This document shows, one piece after another, positions 1 to 11,280 of a stretch of 64,000 bases of DNA; the first letter of the stretch is position 1; the number at the start of each line of letters is the position of its first letter. The position numbers and the translations under genes are program-made. The notes under the pieces were generated by a model. The model worked only from the letters and a program-made list of their open reading frames with translations, ran no database searches and was not told where the DNA came from. The DNA comes from Psettodes erumei (lineage: Eukaryota; Chordata; Actinopteri; Pleuronectiformes; Psettodidae), in contig JAFBJZ010000781.1 in NCBI GenBank assembly GCA_016785225.1, positions 2,170,001-2,234,000 of the forward strand. The letters are read 5' to 3'.

Positions 1-1032
1 TCAAACTCCCTGCGGTGAGGGGCTGACAAGAGCTGGGGGCTTCGGCTGCGAGCGCGCTGAGCGCAGGGATGGTGTCATTGACCGGGTTTCAGGAGACGCA
101 CCGGGGCGAAGGGAAAAAGGAGCAGCTCCGGTGTGTCACGGAGAGTAATGGCACGTCAGAACGCTGAGAGGAAACTCCTAATGGTCTCCACTTCAATATT
201 TAATGCCTTATTTCTGGCCCTTTCTGCTTTCTGCTGAGGGCAGGTATGAATAGAGGCTCCATATTTCACAACAGTAAGAATTATTATAATGGCGAGCGGA
301 ACAGTAGCTCAATGGGAGTGTGTTTGGGGACAGAGTTACGGTGATTTACGGCCGCTTGCGGTGGCTGAATGCTTCTCTGTTCGTGCGTGTGTGTGTGTGT
401 GCGCCCTCCAAGTTCTCAGTGGAAATAATGAGAGCAAGTTATTAGTACACATAATTAGTACTCTGCTGTAGTCTAAGTCATCCACAGGGCTGGAGTGTGA
501 CAACAGCCAACAAAAGCACTCTTGGAGAAGAGGCTGTTGCTCTCGGTGTTTGTGACTGCAGCCAGCACATAGCCCGGACCACGGCGAGCTGGAGTATTTC
601 CTGACAAGATGTGGAAAGAAAAGGAAGGCGTTTTCTGTCCACGCAGACACGCCACACCTTGTCAGTGCTTTCCTGCTCTCCAGGTTTTTCCGCCGTGCTC
701 CAGGTCGGACCGGGAATGAAGCGGCATCTACTGCACCTCGCCATGTTTAATTTAGCATCGGAAAACACCGAGTTCGATTTTTGGGAAAAGTCTGCCGCTG
801 GGCTGAGACTCTCCTCAACTGTCATCTTGTTGCTTTATCTGGAAACAAGTGGAGCAATTCGCCTCGTATTGTTATGCGCGGTGTGAGACAATGGTGGGAA
901 GAATTGAAATTATTACGCCCCACAGTCAGGATTTTAACACCCAGAATAGGATTAAACGTCTTGTTCAGATAGATGCTGGTTGGGGGTGAGGGACTTTTGA
1001 AGGGAGAAGCATAAGAGAGGAGAGCAGGGGGG
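1..1032. other. Non-coding stretch, no gene recognised
   Basis: No open frame here has a recognisable domain; those present are under about 115 codons and overlap on both strands. A short (GT)n tract lies near 384-401. The segment around 905-960 is AT-rich and contains a GGATTA-type (OTX/PITX-like) core near 950. A GTATGA sequence after AG near 243 looks like a splice donor but no open exon precedes it. Nothing else supportable. Confidence 0.6.
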
Positions 1033-1089
1033 AGGATATCCTGCCATCGCAGAGTGACCTTTGACCTAGGATATCCTACTTAAGATATC
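1033..1089 (-). promoter_or_regulatory. Perfect DR1 nuclear-receptor site flanked by identical palindromes
   Basis: Positions 1055-1067 read AGGTCAAAGGTCA on the minus strand. This is an exact direct repeat of the AGGTCA half-site with one spacer base (DR1), the class bound by HNF4, RXR/PPAR and COUP-TF (NR2F) receptors. The 10-bp palindrome AGGATATCCT occurs at 1033-1042 and again at 1068-1077, so it brackets the DR1. A third GATATC follows at 1084-1089. The motif match is direct; regulatory function is inferred. Confidence 0.4.
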
Positions 1090-3224
1090 AGCTCAGCACC
1101 GCCAAGGCCGCGGCAATTCCCCCTCCGCTGTGCTGTGCCAAGGCCTCCTTCAGATGACGCCACACTGTGATCGCAAACTCAGACTTGTGGTACTTCTGTG
1201 TCATGAGTTTTTTTCTTCTTTTTTTTTTTTTTAACCCTCCAGTCAGGGCCTTCGCTGGGCGGATGTATGGAAGGATGTATGCAATCCCTTCAGACCCCGC
1301 ATCCTCCTGTGCAGACCACTACCCCTCCCTCTCCAAACAATTGGAGTCGTCGCTGCGCGTCTTCTTTTCAGCCGGGAACGCTGTGGATGCCACACCTGGG
1401 GAGCGGGCCCGGGTCAAGTTAGGGGTCGATGACAGCGCTCTTCTCCCCCAAAACAACATCTGAAAAATAGATATCCCACACATCAGCAAAAGCTTGAGTC
1501 CCTGCGTTCATTGGGAATTCCTCTCACATTATATGTGTCAGACTCCCTTTTACCTCCTCCCATTTAACGTCCAAATATTTTGACACAATGGTGACAACAT
1601 GACTGACGGACAACTGGATAACCTTCCTGTCATATAAAACTTAAAAAGCGCACGTTTTATGCCGTTTTCCCCGTGCGCCCACGTCTGAGCCATCCGCTCA
1701 CATCTGAAGGACCTGGTTTGCGTCACTGTCGCCGTTAATCCCCCACAAACATATTCTGAAGGCCTGCAAACTTCTGCCTCACTGCCACGTGACACAAGTC
1801 CCAAGCCCTCACATCCACAGGTGACACTTTTTTCTTTTTTTTTTTTACCACCGCTACGATCGATACCAAAAAAGTTAGTGCTGCCACGTTTGCATCTCTC
1901 TCTGATTAAGGGATTTCAAATGACATTAATGATTCGTAAACAGAGAATGCTAAACACAAACGAGTTCATTCAGCGCTCCGGTGACACACACAAATTTGAA
2001 TAAAAAAGCTAGAAATGCAGCTGGTTCTTGAACGTACGCTGACCTGTGCCTGAGGTAAGCCAACCAGCTACGAAGACAGAAACTCCTGAGTTACAAGAAT
2101 ATGTATTCCTCCTCCACATACAGTACTTGTAGTCCCTGTGGCAAGCTCACATGAACCAATAATTTGCAAGCAATCGTACAAAGTCAACTTTTGTGCGGAG
2201 ATCTCTTCAAAACAGAGAGGTGGAATAGCGCATCGCGCCACAAAAAGTGGCGGAGACCTCCCACCCCAGCTCGGGTTGAGGGTTGAGGACTGGGAATGGG
2301 CCAGGGTGAGGAAGAAAAATGGGCCAAGGCAAGAAAATGAGTCACGGCGTGAAAAATCGGGCGAGTGATCAGCATTAGTTAACGTGGCTGCTTGAACTCA
2401 AGAAGAAATCAGGAGCTCAAAGCTGAATCTTCAGCTTGATCTGTGACACATGTTTCTGGTGGCACCGGCAGAATCACATACACTTTGACTGCACGCGTAC
2501 TTTCCTTTCAAATCCTCAGTTCCCTGAACCCAAACTTGGACATTCAGAGATGTAACCTGCATCTCGCTCTTTCTGCCTTAAGACACAGAGTCCTGTTTCA
2601 GATTTTCCTTATGTGCAAACACTTCTCTGTTTCTTAAGCCAACCGCTTCATTACAGTTTCATGATGGTTACACCTTAGACAGGTCTGTTACACATGCTTT
2701 CAGGGGCAGCCGCAGTATGCTGTATTTTGAACATGTATTTTTCATAAGGAGAGAGTGCTGCTTGACCCCCAGAGGTATTGCATTTTCTGCTCACTGAAGG
2801 CGTTTGGAGAAAACATCACACTTGGAAGCCTCCACCTGTGTCGGGCTGGCAGGGGGTTCAGACAGGGGAGACAAATTAATCTTCATATGTGGGTCGCGCC
2901 ACCAGGCGCTCTTCCCTTGTTCTGAGTTTAAAACGTAATCCTCTTTAGATGTGCAACACAACAGATAGGAAGTGGAAGGAATCCCACGTTCACCGCCGTC
3001 ACCGAGTCATTTTTGCACATTTCAAGTGATGTGATAGAATTTTACTTGCGTGTTGCCTTCAGGGGCATGGCAGCTCCCACGCCATTAGTTTGAAGACTGC
3101 TTGAATTACACTAAAAAACATTACACGCTCTCCCCTCATTTGCAGATCCCCCCCCTTTGAAGAGAGAAGAGTCGGCCAAATGCTGGGGATTGTATTACAT
3201 GTCAGGAATTGGCAGCGCAGCGCA
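1090..3224. other. Non-coding stretch, no gene recognised
   Basis: Contains T-rich runs near 1208-1232 and 1829-1848 and scattered AT-rich blocks. Open frames are at most about 98 codons and show no domain. A 14-base string at 2056-2069 (TAAGCCAACCAGCT) recurs at 4139-4152. I see no repeat family or RNA gene here. Confidence 0.6.
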
Positions 3225-3475
3225 CGGGCTGAGAATTGGACGAACGGATGGGAGGCTGCGTGCAGCGATTTTCTCAGCTTGCGGCGGCGCAGATCGTGCG
3301 TCGAGAGCGGCTTAGCGAAGCTGTTTGGCGCGGCGATTACTATCGCGCCTGTGAGTCAGTGTGCAAGATCAGATCCCAGTGTCGAACTGCCCTGCGAGAT
3401 TCAGCTGCGAACGGAGATGATGAGAACATCAACATATGGTCATTGCGCGTGTGTGTGTGCGCGCGCGCACGCTAC
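3225..3475. other. CpG-dense patch followed by a Z-DNA-prone tract
   Basis: From 3241 to 3350 I count 17 CpG dinucleotides in 110 bases, far above the surrounding DNA. Two plus-strand frames stay open through it (roughly 3180-3512 and 3236-3550), but two open frames in one segment is what CpG-rich DNA gives by chance, and neither translation resembles a known family. At 3447-3473 an alternating purine-pyrimidine run (GT then CG then CA) follows. It could be a small unmethylated CpG island or an unrecognised first exon; I cannot tell which. Confidence 0.35.
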
Positions 3476-3539
3476 ACATTTTCGCTCAGTGTGCAGATTC
3501 TTTCCAAAATGAGGGGGGAAAAAATAATAATAGTACAAT

Positions 3540-3740
3540 ATCTGGTTTGACAAATTGATTGCTGGCATGACAGTGAAACCCTATTACAGAGCATCATTAA
3601 AGTTAATTAGCTGAGGCATCTTAAGACCTTTGCTTGCAAAATAATGACATTTTGATGAAACAGTCTGAGTATTTAAAATGACACTTAATGAATTTCACCT
3701 CGTGAATGATAACTTTTATATGTTGAAACCAGCCTCTCCG
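3540..3740. promoter_or_regulatory. AT-rich block resembling a conserved noncoding element
   Basis: This low-CpG, non-repetitive block has clustered homeodomain-type cores (TTAATTAG near 3602, several TAAT/ATTA) and no microsatellite. Its texture matches vertebrate developmental enhancers, but conservation cannot be assessed from one sequence. This is inference only. Confidence 0.2.
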
Positions 3741-4138
3741 GTCAGTGGAGGATAAAAACAGCATAGGTACGTGTATAAAAATAATCTATAAACCATCAGC
3801 AAACTGAAGAAAAAGAATTATTTTTTTATTTTACCTGCAGTTCATGCTCTAAATTTGGAGGGGGCATATAAATATAGATAATAATTAGGCTTTCTGGAAA
3901 AAAAAAATCGCTTTCCTGCTGAGATTTCAATCAGGCTGCAGTTCAGACAGTCAGCTTAGAATAAAGCCTGGAGATGGAGGAAAACAGTTAGCCTGACTAT
4001 CAATGTCCAGTAACTCTGAGTCTCTCTAAGTCAGAAATGCAAATATGACGTTTGTTTTGTTCCTACGAGCTGCGGAGGTGCTGGAAGGCAAAATTTATTA
4101 CCTCTGGACACAATATGTTTCCAGTCTTTGTGTGAAAA
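3741..4138. other. AT-rich non-coding stretch
   Basis: Contains A/T homopolymer runs (for example 3898-3907) and no substantial open frame. Nothing recognisable. Confidence 0.6.
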
Positions 4139-4161
4139 TAAGCCAACCAGCTGTTGGCTTA
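4139..4161. repeat. Short perfect inverted repeat
   Basis: TAAGCCAAC at 4139-4147 and its exact reverse complement at 4153-4161 flank a 5-base centre. The left arm plus centre is identical to 2056-2069. It may be a chance hairpin or the footprint of a small element. Confidence 0.4.
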
Positions 4162-4416
4162 CTGTGAGTGGTGCCCGTCTTCCCATCTAACCCTCGGCAG
4201 CAAAGTAAATCAACGTATTTACTGGAAAGTTTTACCTTGTCCTTTAGCATGCAGCATGTACAGTATGCAATATATTATTTATTCCATGACATAAAAGCTG
4301 GATGTGGATTGCGGGTGAAACAGCTGACGGTAGGTGAGGTGTTATCGAGTTCGGAAAGCGAGGCTTCCTTCAGATGAATTCCTGGAAGCTCGGACTGACA
4401 AAGACAGGAAGGCAAA

Positions 4417-4810
4417 GAGTGACAGACGGGGGGGAGGGAGGGAGGGAGGAAGGAAGAATGACCACGGACGCAGGAAGAAGTAGAGAGAGGGGTAAAGAAG
4501 GACAGAAAAAAGTGGTGAAAAGACTTTGAGCAGTTCAAGAGTAGCGGATAGAAGAAAGGGTGGAGGGATGGACAGAGTTTGGGTGTAGTCAGGCTCGAGA
4601 GAGCCAGTGAAGTGAATAAGAGCAGAATGAAGGCAGGCCAGGACGCTCGAGAAGGAAGTTTAGGGCGAAAGACAGGAAACGCAGGGAAAGTCAGCAGGGA
4701 TACGGAACAATAGATGCAGCGAGGATGGGACATGGTCAAAGGGGGAGGTAGAGAAAGTGGAAAGAAGGGAAAACTGAAGCCGAAGGAAGCGAAAGAGCAG
4801 GTCGTGAAGG
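4417..4810 (+). repeat. Polypurine-biased block
   Basis: The plus strand is overwhelmingly A/G, beginning with (GGGA)n at about 4430-4450. The bias removes TTA, CTA and TCA from the plus strand and so creates a 196-codon antisense open frame (4275-4865) rich in Ser, Pro, Leu and Phe. I regard that frame as an artefact of composition. Such DNA can form triplex (H-DNA) structures. Confidence 0.55.
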
Positions 4811-6701
4811 GCCTCGTGCACGATGCTGGGCTCTGCAGCATCCACGGGTGACGGAGCTCAAACAAAAGCTCCCAAACACGACCTCGGGCCGTCTCCTTGT
4901 TTCCTCCCCGCAGGGAACCTCGTGTCTGATCAGGAGGGCGTATTTTGTGGTCAAACGAATGGAAAGAGAGAGAGCGCCGTGCGGCGCAGCCGTGTCAGAC
5001 ACTTTGTATTCATTCAATGGGCGTCAGCCACGGGAATGAAAGATGGATGCCTGCGCGCTACTTTGTCTTTCTGCTTCCAGGGTTTCACGGGAGAGGCTGC
5101 GCTGCCAGCGCTGGCGTCCCTGGTGGGACAGCAAAGGTCACAGCCAGACGCAAGCAAATACACACACACACACGCACCTTGGATGCGCGCACACTGACAG
5201 ACAGCCACTCCTGCACAAAAGTGCATCCACACAGGCACTCACAGAGGGATTTTTCTCAAGTCAGATCAAATTCACAACCTGCAGGGTGTGACTGGCACAA
5301 GTTCAAGACCTAAACCAGCCAAAGTTGGGATTAGTTTCTACTGGGTAGGTAGTAATTATTAAAGACCCAGGTTTTATGATTTCAAAGTGAAATGCCTTAA
5401 ATTGCCTTGTTAATTCTTCACGGACTTTCTTCAACTTTCAGCTGTAAAGCTGCATGGAAATGTTGCGTATGAACAGCTACCTCATGCTGTGCCAATCAGA
5501 GTAAATGGAAATTTGAGTCAATCAAACCACCACAGATTGTTGTAACCGTCAGCCCCGCTGTTCTCTCTTAATAAAAGTGAAAAAAAGCCATTAATGAGTT
5601 CTCTTTTCATGAATGAGCCCTCCTGCTTCTGCCGCGCCTCAATTCAATGACCTTTTGTTCCTAAGAAATGAACGAATTTTATTGAGAAAGAAGGTTGGGA
5701 CTGTCAGCTAAACAGCCAATCACTGACTTTAACTCTCATCTGTTGCACCAAACAGCAGACAGACAAAGTCAGTTACCAGGTGGTGCACAAAGTGGAGCAT
5801 GTAGCTGCTCAAAAGAGCCAGGCAATTTGCTCGGGAGACCAAAAAAAAGCAACAGAAGCAAAGAAGCAACTGCTTGCTGAGAAGTTTATCATGTCAGGTA
5901 GAAAAGATGACTGATGAATTCCACTGGTGCGACGTCATTTAATGTTCAATCCAAACGTTGTTTGTGTCATTTACTCAGTCGCCAGGTGTACACGTACAGT
6001 GATCTCCCTTTAAGAACTAGTTATGTGCTGAGTGGCCTTCAGTCCCACTGTAAAACACACCGCGCTCAATTCTGCATCTACATGCACAAGTGGCACACTT
6101 GCCCAATAATTAAAACACCTCGGCCCGATGTATATTTTCCCCCTCGGGCTTTGTGCAGGTTGACATCGACATTACCCAACAATCACTACCTGCCGTGTTT
6201 GAGAAGTGATTTTAGCGGTGTCTTACACCTAATTATAAGCCTCTAAAAAGGAGCTGGCTTCCCACCACACGAGACTTGACTTGTCTTTGTGCAGATTTAA
6301 AAAAAAAACATAGGCACAAAAGATTCAAATTAAAACACTTAAATGTTTTGGTTTGTTTTTTAAAAGAAAATAACTTTCGCTCAACTCATTCATAAGCCCT
6401 TATTTACAGCAGTCATTCATATGACTTAACAGGCCCTGGCTAACCCGGAAAATCCTGTTCTGAGTGCAGATCCCTTCAATTGTTATTCTGTCCATTACAA
6501 ACACGTCTACCGCTTTCCCTCTCAACCTGACTAGGTCCCAATTACCCAGCAATTTGCAGCACACTCGCAGCGTGATAATTCTAGTCCTGTCCACAGAGAG
6601 TCCGCTGTGTATCATTTGTTGATGATCGTGGTACCAGTTCGATAGGTTGTGCAATTTAATTTATTCCTGTGAGAAAAGCTTTTGAGGAGTCTCTTCCAGA
6701 T
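4811..6701. other. Non-coding stretch, no gene recognised
   Basis: Holds a short (CA)n at 5160-5173 and overlapping open frames of up to about 124 codons on both strands without domains. An 84-codon antisense frame at 6400-6654 is free of low complexity but resembles no family I know. AT-rich segments near 5560-5600 and 6640-6665 carry TTAATGAG and TTTAATTT cores. Confidence 0.55.
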
Positions 6702-7559
6702 TTAAAGATGCCGTCTGTAGTCGTTTGTGTCTGAAAGGGTGTTATTTTATAGGTTTTCAACGTCATTTGTCATCGCTGGCCTGTTTGCCAGACCTTGTGG
6801 CAATAATCCCAGCAAACTGACCGTTCCCTGAACTAATCCCTTGAACCAGGAATTGTCCAATCCCAGAAACTGCAGAAACCAGACAGCAAAAGCAGGCCTG
6901 CCAAGCTTCGAGCTCACCACATGCCTAACTGTTGTGCATGGTGCTGTAAAAAGAAAGTTTTTCTACATCTTCTCATCTACATCTTTTTTGTATGTATGCA
7001 ACGGTGTGTTTACCTGCTCTAATGTAAGCTGCAACCGTTAGCATGTCCAGCTGACTGGTTTACTCTTCCTTCCAAGGCCAAGGAGCCAAACATGAAATAT
7101 ACACAATAGTTTATGTGATAACAGAAAAGGCCCATACAAACAATGCAACAGCTAACTTGCCTTACACTACAATACATCCAGATTCTTTTGTAGTTTTTTT
7201 CTCTGAATAATGCATCTGTGTCCTCTTTCTCCTGGAGCACCATGTCACGCATGTAGCCACGAAAGGCAGACGTCAGAAATCTTAACAATAAAATGAGGGA
7301 GCGGGGAGCAGTAAAAAGTCGGCTACGGGCGGCGCGTTTTCACCAACTCGTGGAGGCAAAGTTACAGTTTCTGCCAAAGCTCATGACTGCCAGTCAAAAA
7401 GTAGAAGCTGCTCTTATCTGTCTGACGTCAAGCATCACTGTCCCAGCACTGTCTGTGGGTTTCAAATGGTAAATCTGAGATAACTTTTACTGTCGCTTAT
7501 ACTGTAGCGGAGTAATAAAGTGATGTGGGGTTCATTTTAAAATTTTACGGCACCTTTAA
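6702..7559. mobile_element. TTAA-flanked inverted-repeat element (MITE-like)
   Basis: The left end at 6702-6714 reads TTAAAGATGCCGT. The right end at 7547-7559 is the reverse complement of TTAAAGGTGCCGT, a 12/13 terminal inverted repeat. Both ends carry TTAA, as expected if TTAA is the duplicated target site; TTAA duplications are established for the piggyBac and Kolobok/ISL2EU-type superfamilies. The 858-bp interior has no transposase-like frame (longest 89 codons), so it would be non-autonomous. A 42-bp interior segment (7015-7056) has a relative at 12993-13034. The superfamily is inferred from the TTAA and the ends alone. Confidence 0.55.
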
Positions 7560-9090
7560 TTGACTACAACTCCATTCATATTTACCATACAATCTTTTAT
7601 ATGAGCTACTATTACAGTCTCATTGCGGGTTATTCACAGTGGAATAACTGACTCTCCAAGTTGAGTCTGGCGCGGCCTACGAGCGGTGAGTAAATTAACA
7701 GAGGCGTGCGGTTAATATTTTGTCAGCCTCGGGGCCCTGTTTCTCTAATCCCAGTAAAAAGGGATTTATGTTTGCTTCTCCTCACCTTGTCTCCAGTCAC
7801 ATGGAAGGGCCTGGTCAACAGAGCGTCCAAGTGACCGAGAGTAGGAACTGCCTGTCCCCCCATGTACTGCTAATGACGAGAAAATAAACACAGGAAACGG
7901 CCAGTCCCAGCTCCCTGAAATGAGGTCAGCGTCTCACACACACACACACATTGTGCTGGCGACGACGTCGCGTTTTGTGTGTGTGTGTACAGTAAATGCC
8001 GCAGCTGTTACAAGACAGGACGTCTGGGGAGAGAACGAGAGGGAGAGAGACAGAGAGCCCGAGGCCTTTCATGGTGTGGTCTGCGGTAAAGGCTGGAGAA
8101 AAGAGCAGCGGCTATACTCCGTATGCAGAGACTGGAAAGGTGGGGTCGCGAGCCCCGGCGCAGCTTCGCACGACCACCGATGCCCACCGATCCATGCCTT
8201 CGAGTATTCTCCTGTGATTAAATGATCATGACTGAATAAGTTTTGCAGGGAAAACACTTTTTTGCTTCATCAGGTCTGTGTGGGTGGCGTCTCTAACCAG
8301 TCCCTTTTCAGGATGTGTCCAAAGGAAGCGTTAGTCGAAACACTGTTATATTGATATATATTCACACAGGAGTGTGTGAAAATGTAGGCAGTGTGTGGGC
8401 GGGGAACGCAATTACAGTAATTTCACATGAAAAGAGTGCAATTATTATATGATATTTCTACTGATATGCAAAAAATCCCACAGTAAGTTTTCATAAACTT
8501 CCCTCATCAGTATTATAAACATATTTATACATTCTTCACCTTTTACATTGGTAACATGCATATTCGGCTGCATGGCATTTCTGCAGTATTCATGACTAAC
8601 ACCAAACAAAAGCTATTCTTAGTAATTATTGTTAAAGAATTCAAAACTCCAAAACTTCACTGCCTGACAGTGCTGGCAGCAAAACATGCACGCCAACGAC
8701 TGCCGCTACATTTGAAGTGGGATTCAAACGCGTGCATTTCCAGCTGAGCCCGACCCACTTCCCACCGTGAGGAAAGCACCAGCGCAATCAGCGCCAGCAG
8801 CAACTTCTCACGTTGAACAGTCGAAGTTTGGGCTTGGTGGAGGACGTGTGTTCGGGGGGCCTCCCTCCGAAGTGTCAGCACAACGCTCGGGAATGGGTCC
8901 GTGTGTGCATCCTGTCCAGGGCATCTCCCCAGAACAGGGGGGGGTTCATATTCGACCCACATGAGGGTGGACACGCCCGTGCAAACACAAACATCAGCTT
9001 CCTTTGAGACAGGAACACACACTGCTGATGTGATGTGATTGGCTATTACTGCCACTGTACGGGCGTGAAACCAGAGGCCAAAGAGAACGT
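7560..9090. other. Non-coding stretch with short microsatellites
   Basis: Short (CA)n at 7934-7950 and (GT)n at 7974-7988 sit about 25 bases apart, giving a potential hairpin. The rest is unique-looking; AT-rich at 8340-8560. Open frames are at most about 100 codons and domain-free. Confidence 0.6.
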
Positions 9091-9282
9091 GAGAGAGAGA
9101 GAGAGAGAGAGACAGCAGAAACAGCTGGCACCAGGTGCCGCTCCTACAGAGCCCTTCATCTCGGAAACCCATGTTTAGATTTGGCACTGTCACTCCAACC
9201 ATGACTGAGCCTATTTCCCACACCCACCCACTCACCCACACGCACAGACCAACACATGCATATGTGCACACACAGACAGACA

Positions 9283-9284
<2 letters not shown>

Positions 9285-9364
<80 letters not shown>
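9285..9364. repeat. (CA)40 microsatellite
   Basis: Uninterrupted CA for 80 bases, the longest simple repeat in the window, preceded by a short CAGA run (9272-9284). Uninterrupted tracts of this length are normally highly polymorphic, so it is a good candidate marker locus. Confidence 0.95.
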
Positions 9365-9365
<1 letters not shown>

Positions 9366-9936
9366 CGGGCAAGCCAGACCAGAACAGTGGGGCCAAAGCA
9401 GCAGTCTGATAAGCTGTGATAACGATTAGTCATGTCTAAGGCCAAATGGCCATGTCAGAAATTCAGAGAGGGGACAAAAAAAAAAGAGGGGAGAGAGAGA
9501 GAGAGAGAGAGGAGAGAAAGGGATAGATGTGGACAGAGGAAAAAAGACAGGAGGGATTGATCAGAGAGACAGAGCTGGTGCCTGAGACAGATAATGAGCG
9601 TGCCACGGAGGATGAAATAAAAGAAGGAAAGAAAGAGAAAGCGGCCCCAGAGGGAGCTCGGAGAGGGGGGGAATGAGCGATCGAGTTTGGACCGAGGAGA
9701 AATAAAGTCGGTCGGATCTTCGTGCGTGCGTGTGTGTGTGTGTGTGTGTGTGCGTGCGCGCGAGAGAGAGAGCGAGCGAGGCTGTCAGTTTAATTGATGC
9801 TGTGACAGTCTGACCATTTATTTTAATGGTGTTGTTTCGCAGCGTTCCATCAAAGCCTGAGACTCACCTCTTATGTCGGACAAGTTGCTACATTTTTTTG
9901 GCAGAGGGGAGAGGGTGAAAGTCAGAGTTATAAAGT

Positions 9937-9975
<39 letters not shown>

Positions 9976-10437
9976 CGCTCGTGCTATCTGCATGTCTTAG
10001 CATCTCTGTTCATTTTGGGAAGACAGGAATAAATGTCTTTGTGGAACTGTGTGTGTTTATGGGGGTGAGAAGCAGGAGGAGTGACTGTGGGTCTGAGATT
10101 TTGCACGCAGACTAGGTCTATTTCACAGTGTGTGTGTGTGTGTTTGTGTGCGCGCGTGTGTGTCCTTTCTGCTACATCCAGCAGGATGGATTGTTTCCTC
10201 GTCCCCTTCCTGCTCCGTCTTATTTTAACCCCTCAGTGAAGCCGGACAAAGGAAACACACATTCGCACAGCTGTCCAGTTCGCACACACCCACACACAGA
10301 CAGAAAAATGCACACACTACAACTCACCTTGACATGCCCACACAGACCTTCTGTACCACACACTGGCAAACCACAACCTTTCTTTAGAGAGACACACACC
10401 TCTGCGGGCAGCTGGCATATGACCAGTCACTGTGGGC

Positions 10438-10475
<38 letters not shown>

Positions 10476-10530
10476 CTGTGCCTGTGCAAGATGAGTCAGA
10501 GGACCACACAGGGACAGCAGGGTGGTGCTG

Positions 10531-10543
10531 GCAGCAGGGGGCT
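10531..10543 (+). promoter_or_regulatory. CTCF-like motif
   Basis: GCAGCAGGGGGCT matches the vertebrate CTCF core (CCASYAGRKGGCR) at 11 of 13 positions, including the central AGGGGGC. It lies between two dinucleotide tracts. A single motif match is weak evidence of binding. Confidence 0.25.
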
Positions 10544-10763
10544 GCTGTAACCGTATTATTCTAACCAACCCATTGTGGTCTTTCCTCAATGACAGATCTG
10601 CTTTTTTACACAGTCGCACACACACACACACACACACATACAGTGGAAAAAGCCAGGCCAGCTATCCAGGGACCAACCTCCGACTACCTCTGCCTGTTTT
10701 ATTAATGGAGCACTGTGGCTCTGTCGGCTTCATTATAGCTACTGTGCCCACCGATCTGTCTGT

Positions 10764-10797
<34 letters not shown>

Positions 10798-11280
10798 CAC
10801 ACGGTGATACACAAATATACAGAGAGAGACAGAGAAATACACAAATCCAAGCGTACAATACAAGGATTGATACTGCTTGTATTCAGACATAAATATCTAT
10901 AAATACCTGCCCACACACACACACATCTCTATCTTTCCCTACATATACAGTATATATACACACACACACACACACACACATCCTTTGTCAGCGACTGGAG
11001 GCAGATCTGAGAGCAGAGAGGACATGGAATTTCCCAACCTAAAAAAATTAACAGTGTCAGTGTCATCCAACCCCTGTGGCCTGACCTTTGCAAAACACAC
11101 ACACACACACACGTACATATTCAACAGCAGAGCTCAGTGCTGCTGTGATATATAGATACAGTCTCAGTTGTACCTGTTATGTTCGTGGTGCTGTGACTTC
11201 TAATGTGACAGCATTGTGACATTCTCAGCAGTAAGTGCTTATTTGAAGGCATGCAAGCTCCTGCACACACACACATACAC

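Larger units (their letters stand above)
9091..11280. repeat. Microsatellite island (GT/CA/GA tracts)
   Basis: About a dozen dinucleotide tracts in 2.2 kb: (GA)n 9091-9112 and 9491-9511; (CA)n 9285-9364; compound GT-CG-GA 9721-9780; (GT)n 9938-9974, 10129-10163 and 10439-10472; (CA)n 10617-10638, 10766-10795, 10912-10925, 10959-10980, 11095-11112 and 11264-11275. Tracts 9285-9364 and 10439 onward drive long His/Thr or Cys/Val open frames, including a 262-codon antisense frame at 8657-9445. These are not genes. The sequence between tracts is unique-looking. Confidence 0.85.

Noticed and set aside
4275..4865. 196-codon antisense open frame
   Set aside because: Created by the polypurine block, which removes stop triplets on the complementary strand; low-complexity Ser/Pro/Leu/Phe product.
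8657..9445. 262-codon antisense open frame
   Set aside because: Its length comes from the (CA)40 tract, which reads as alternating Cys-Val; no domain outside it.
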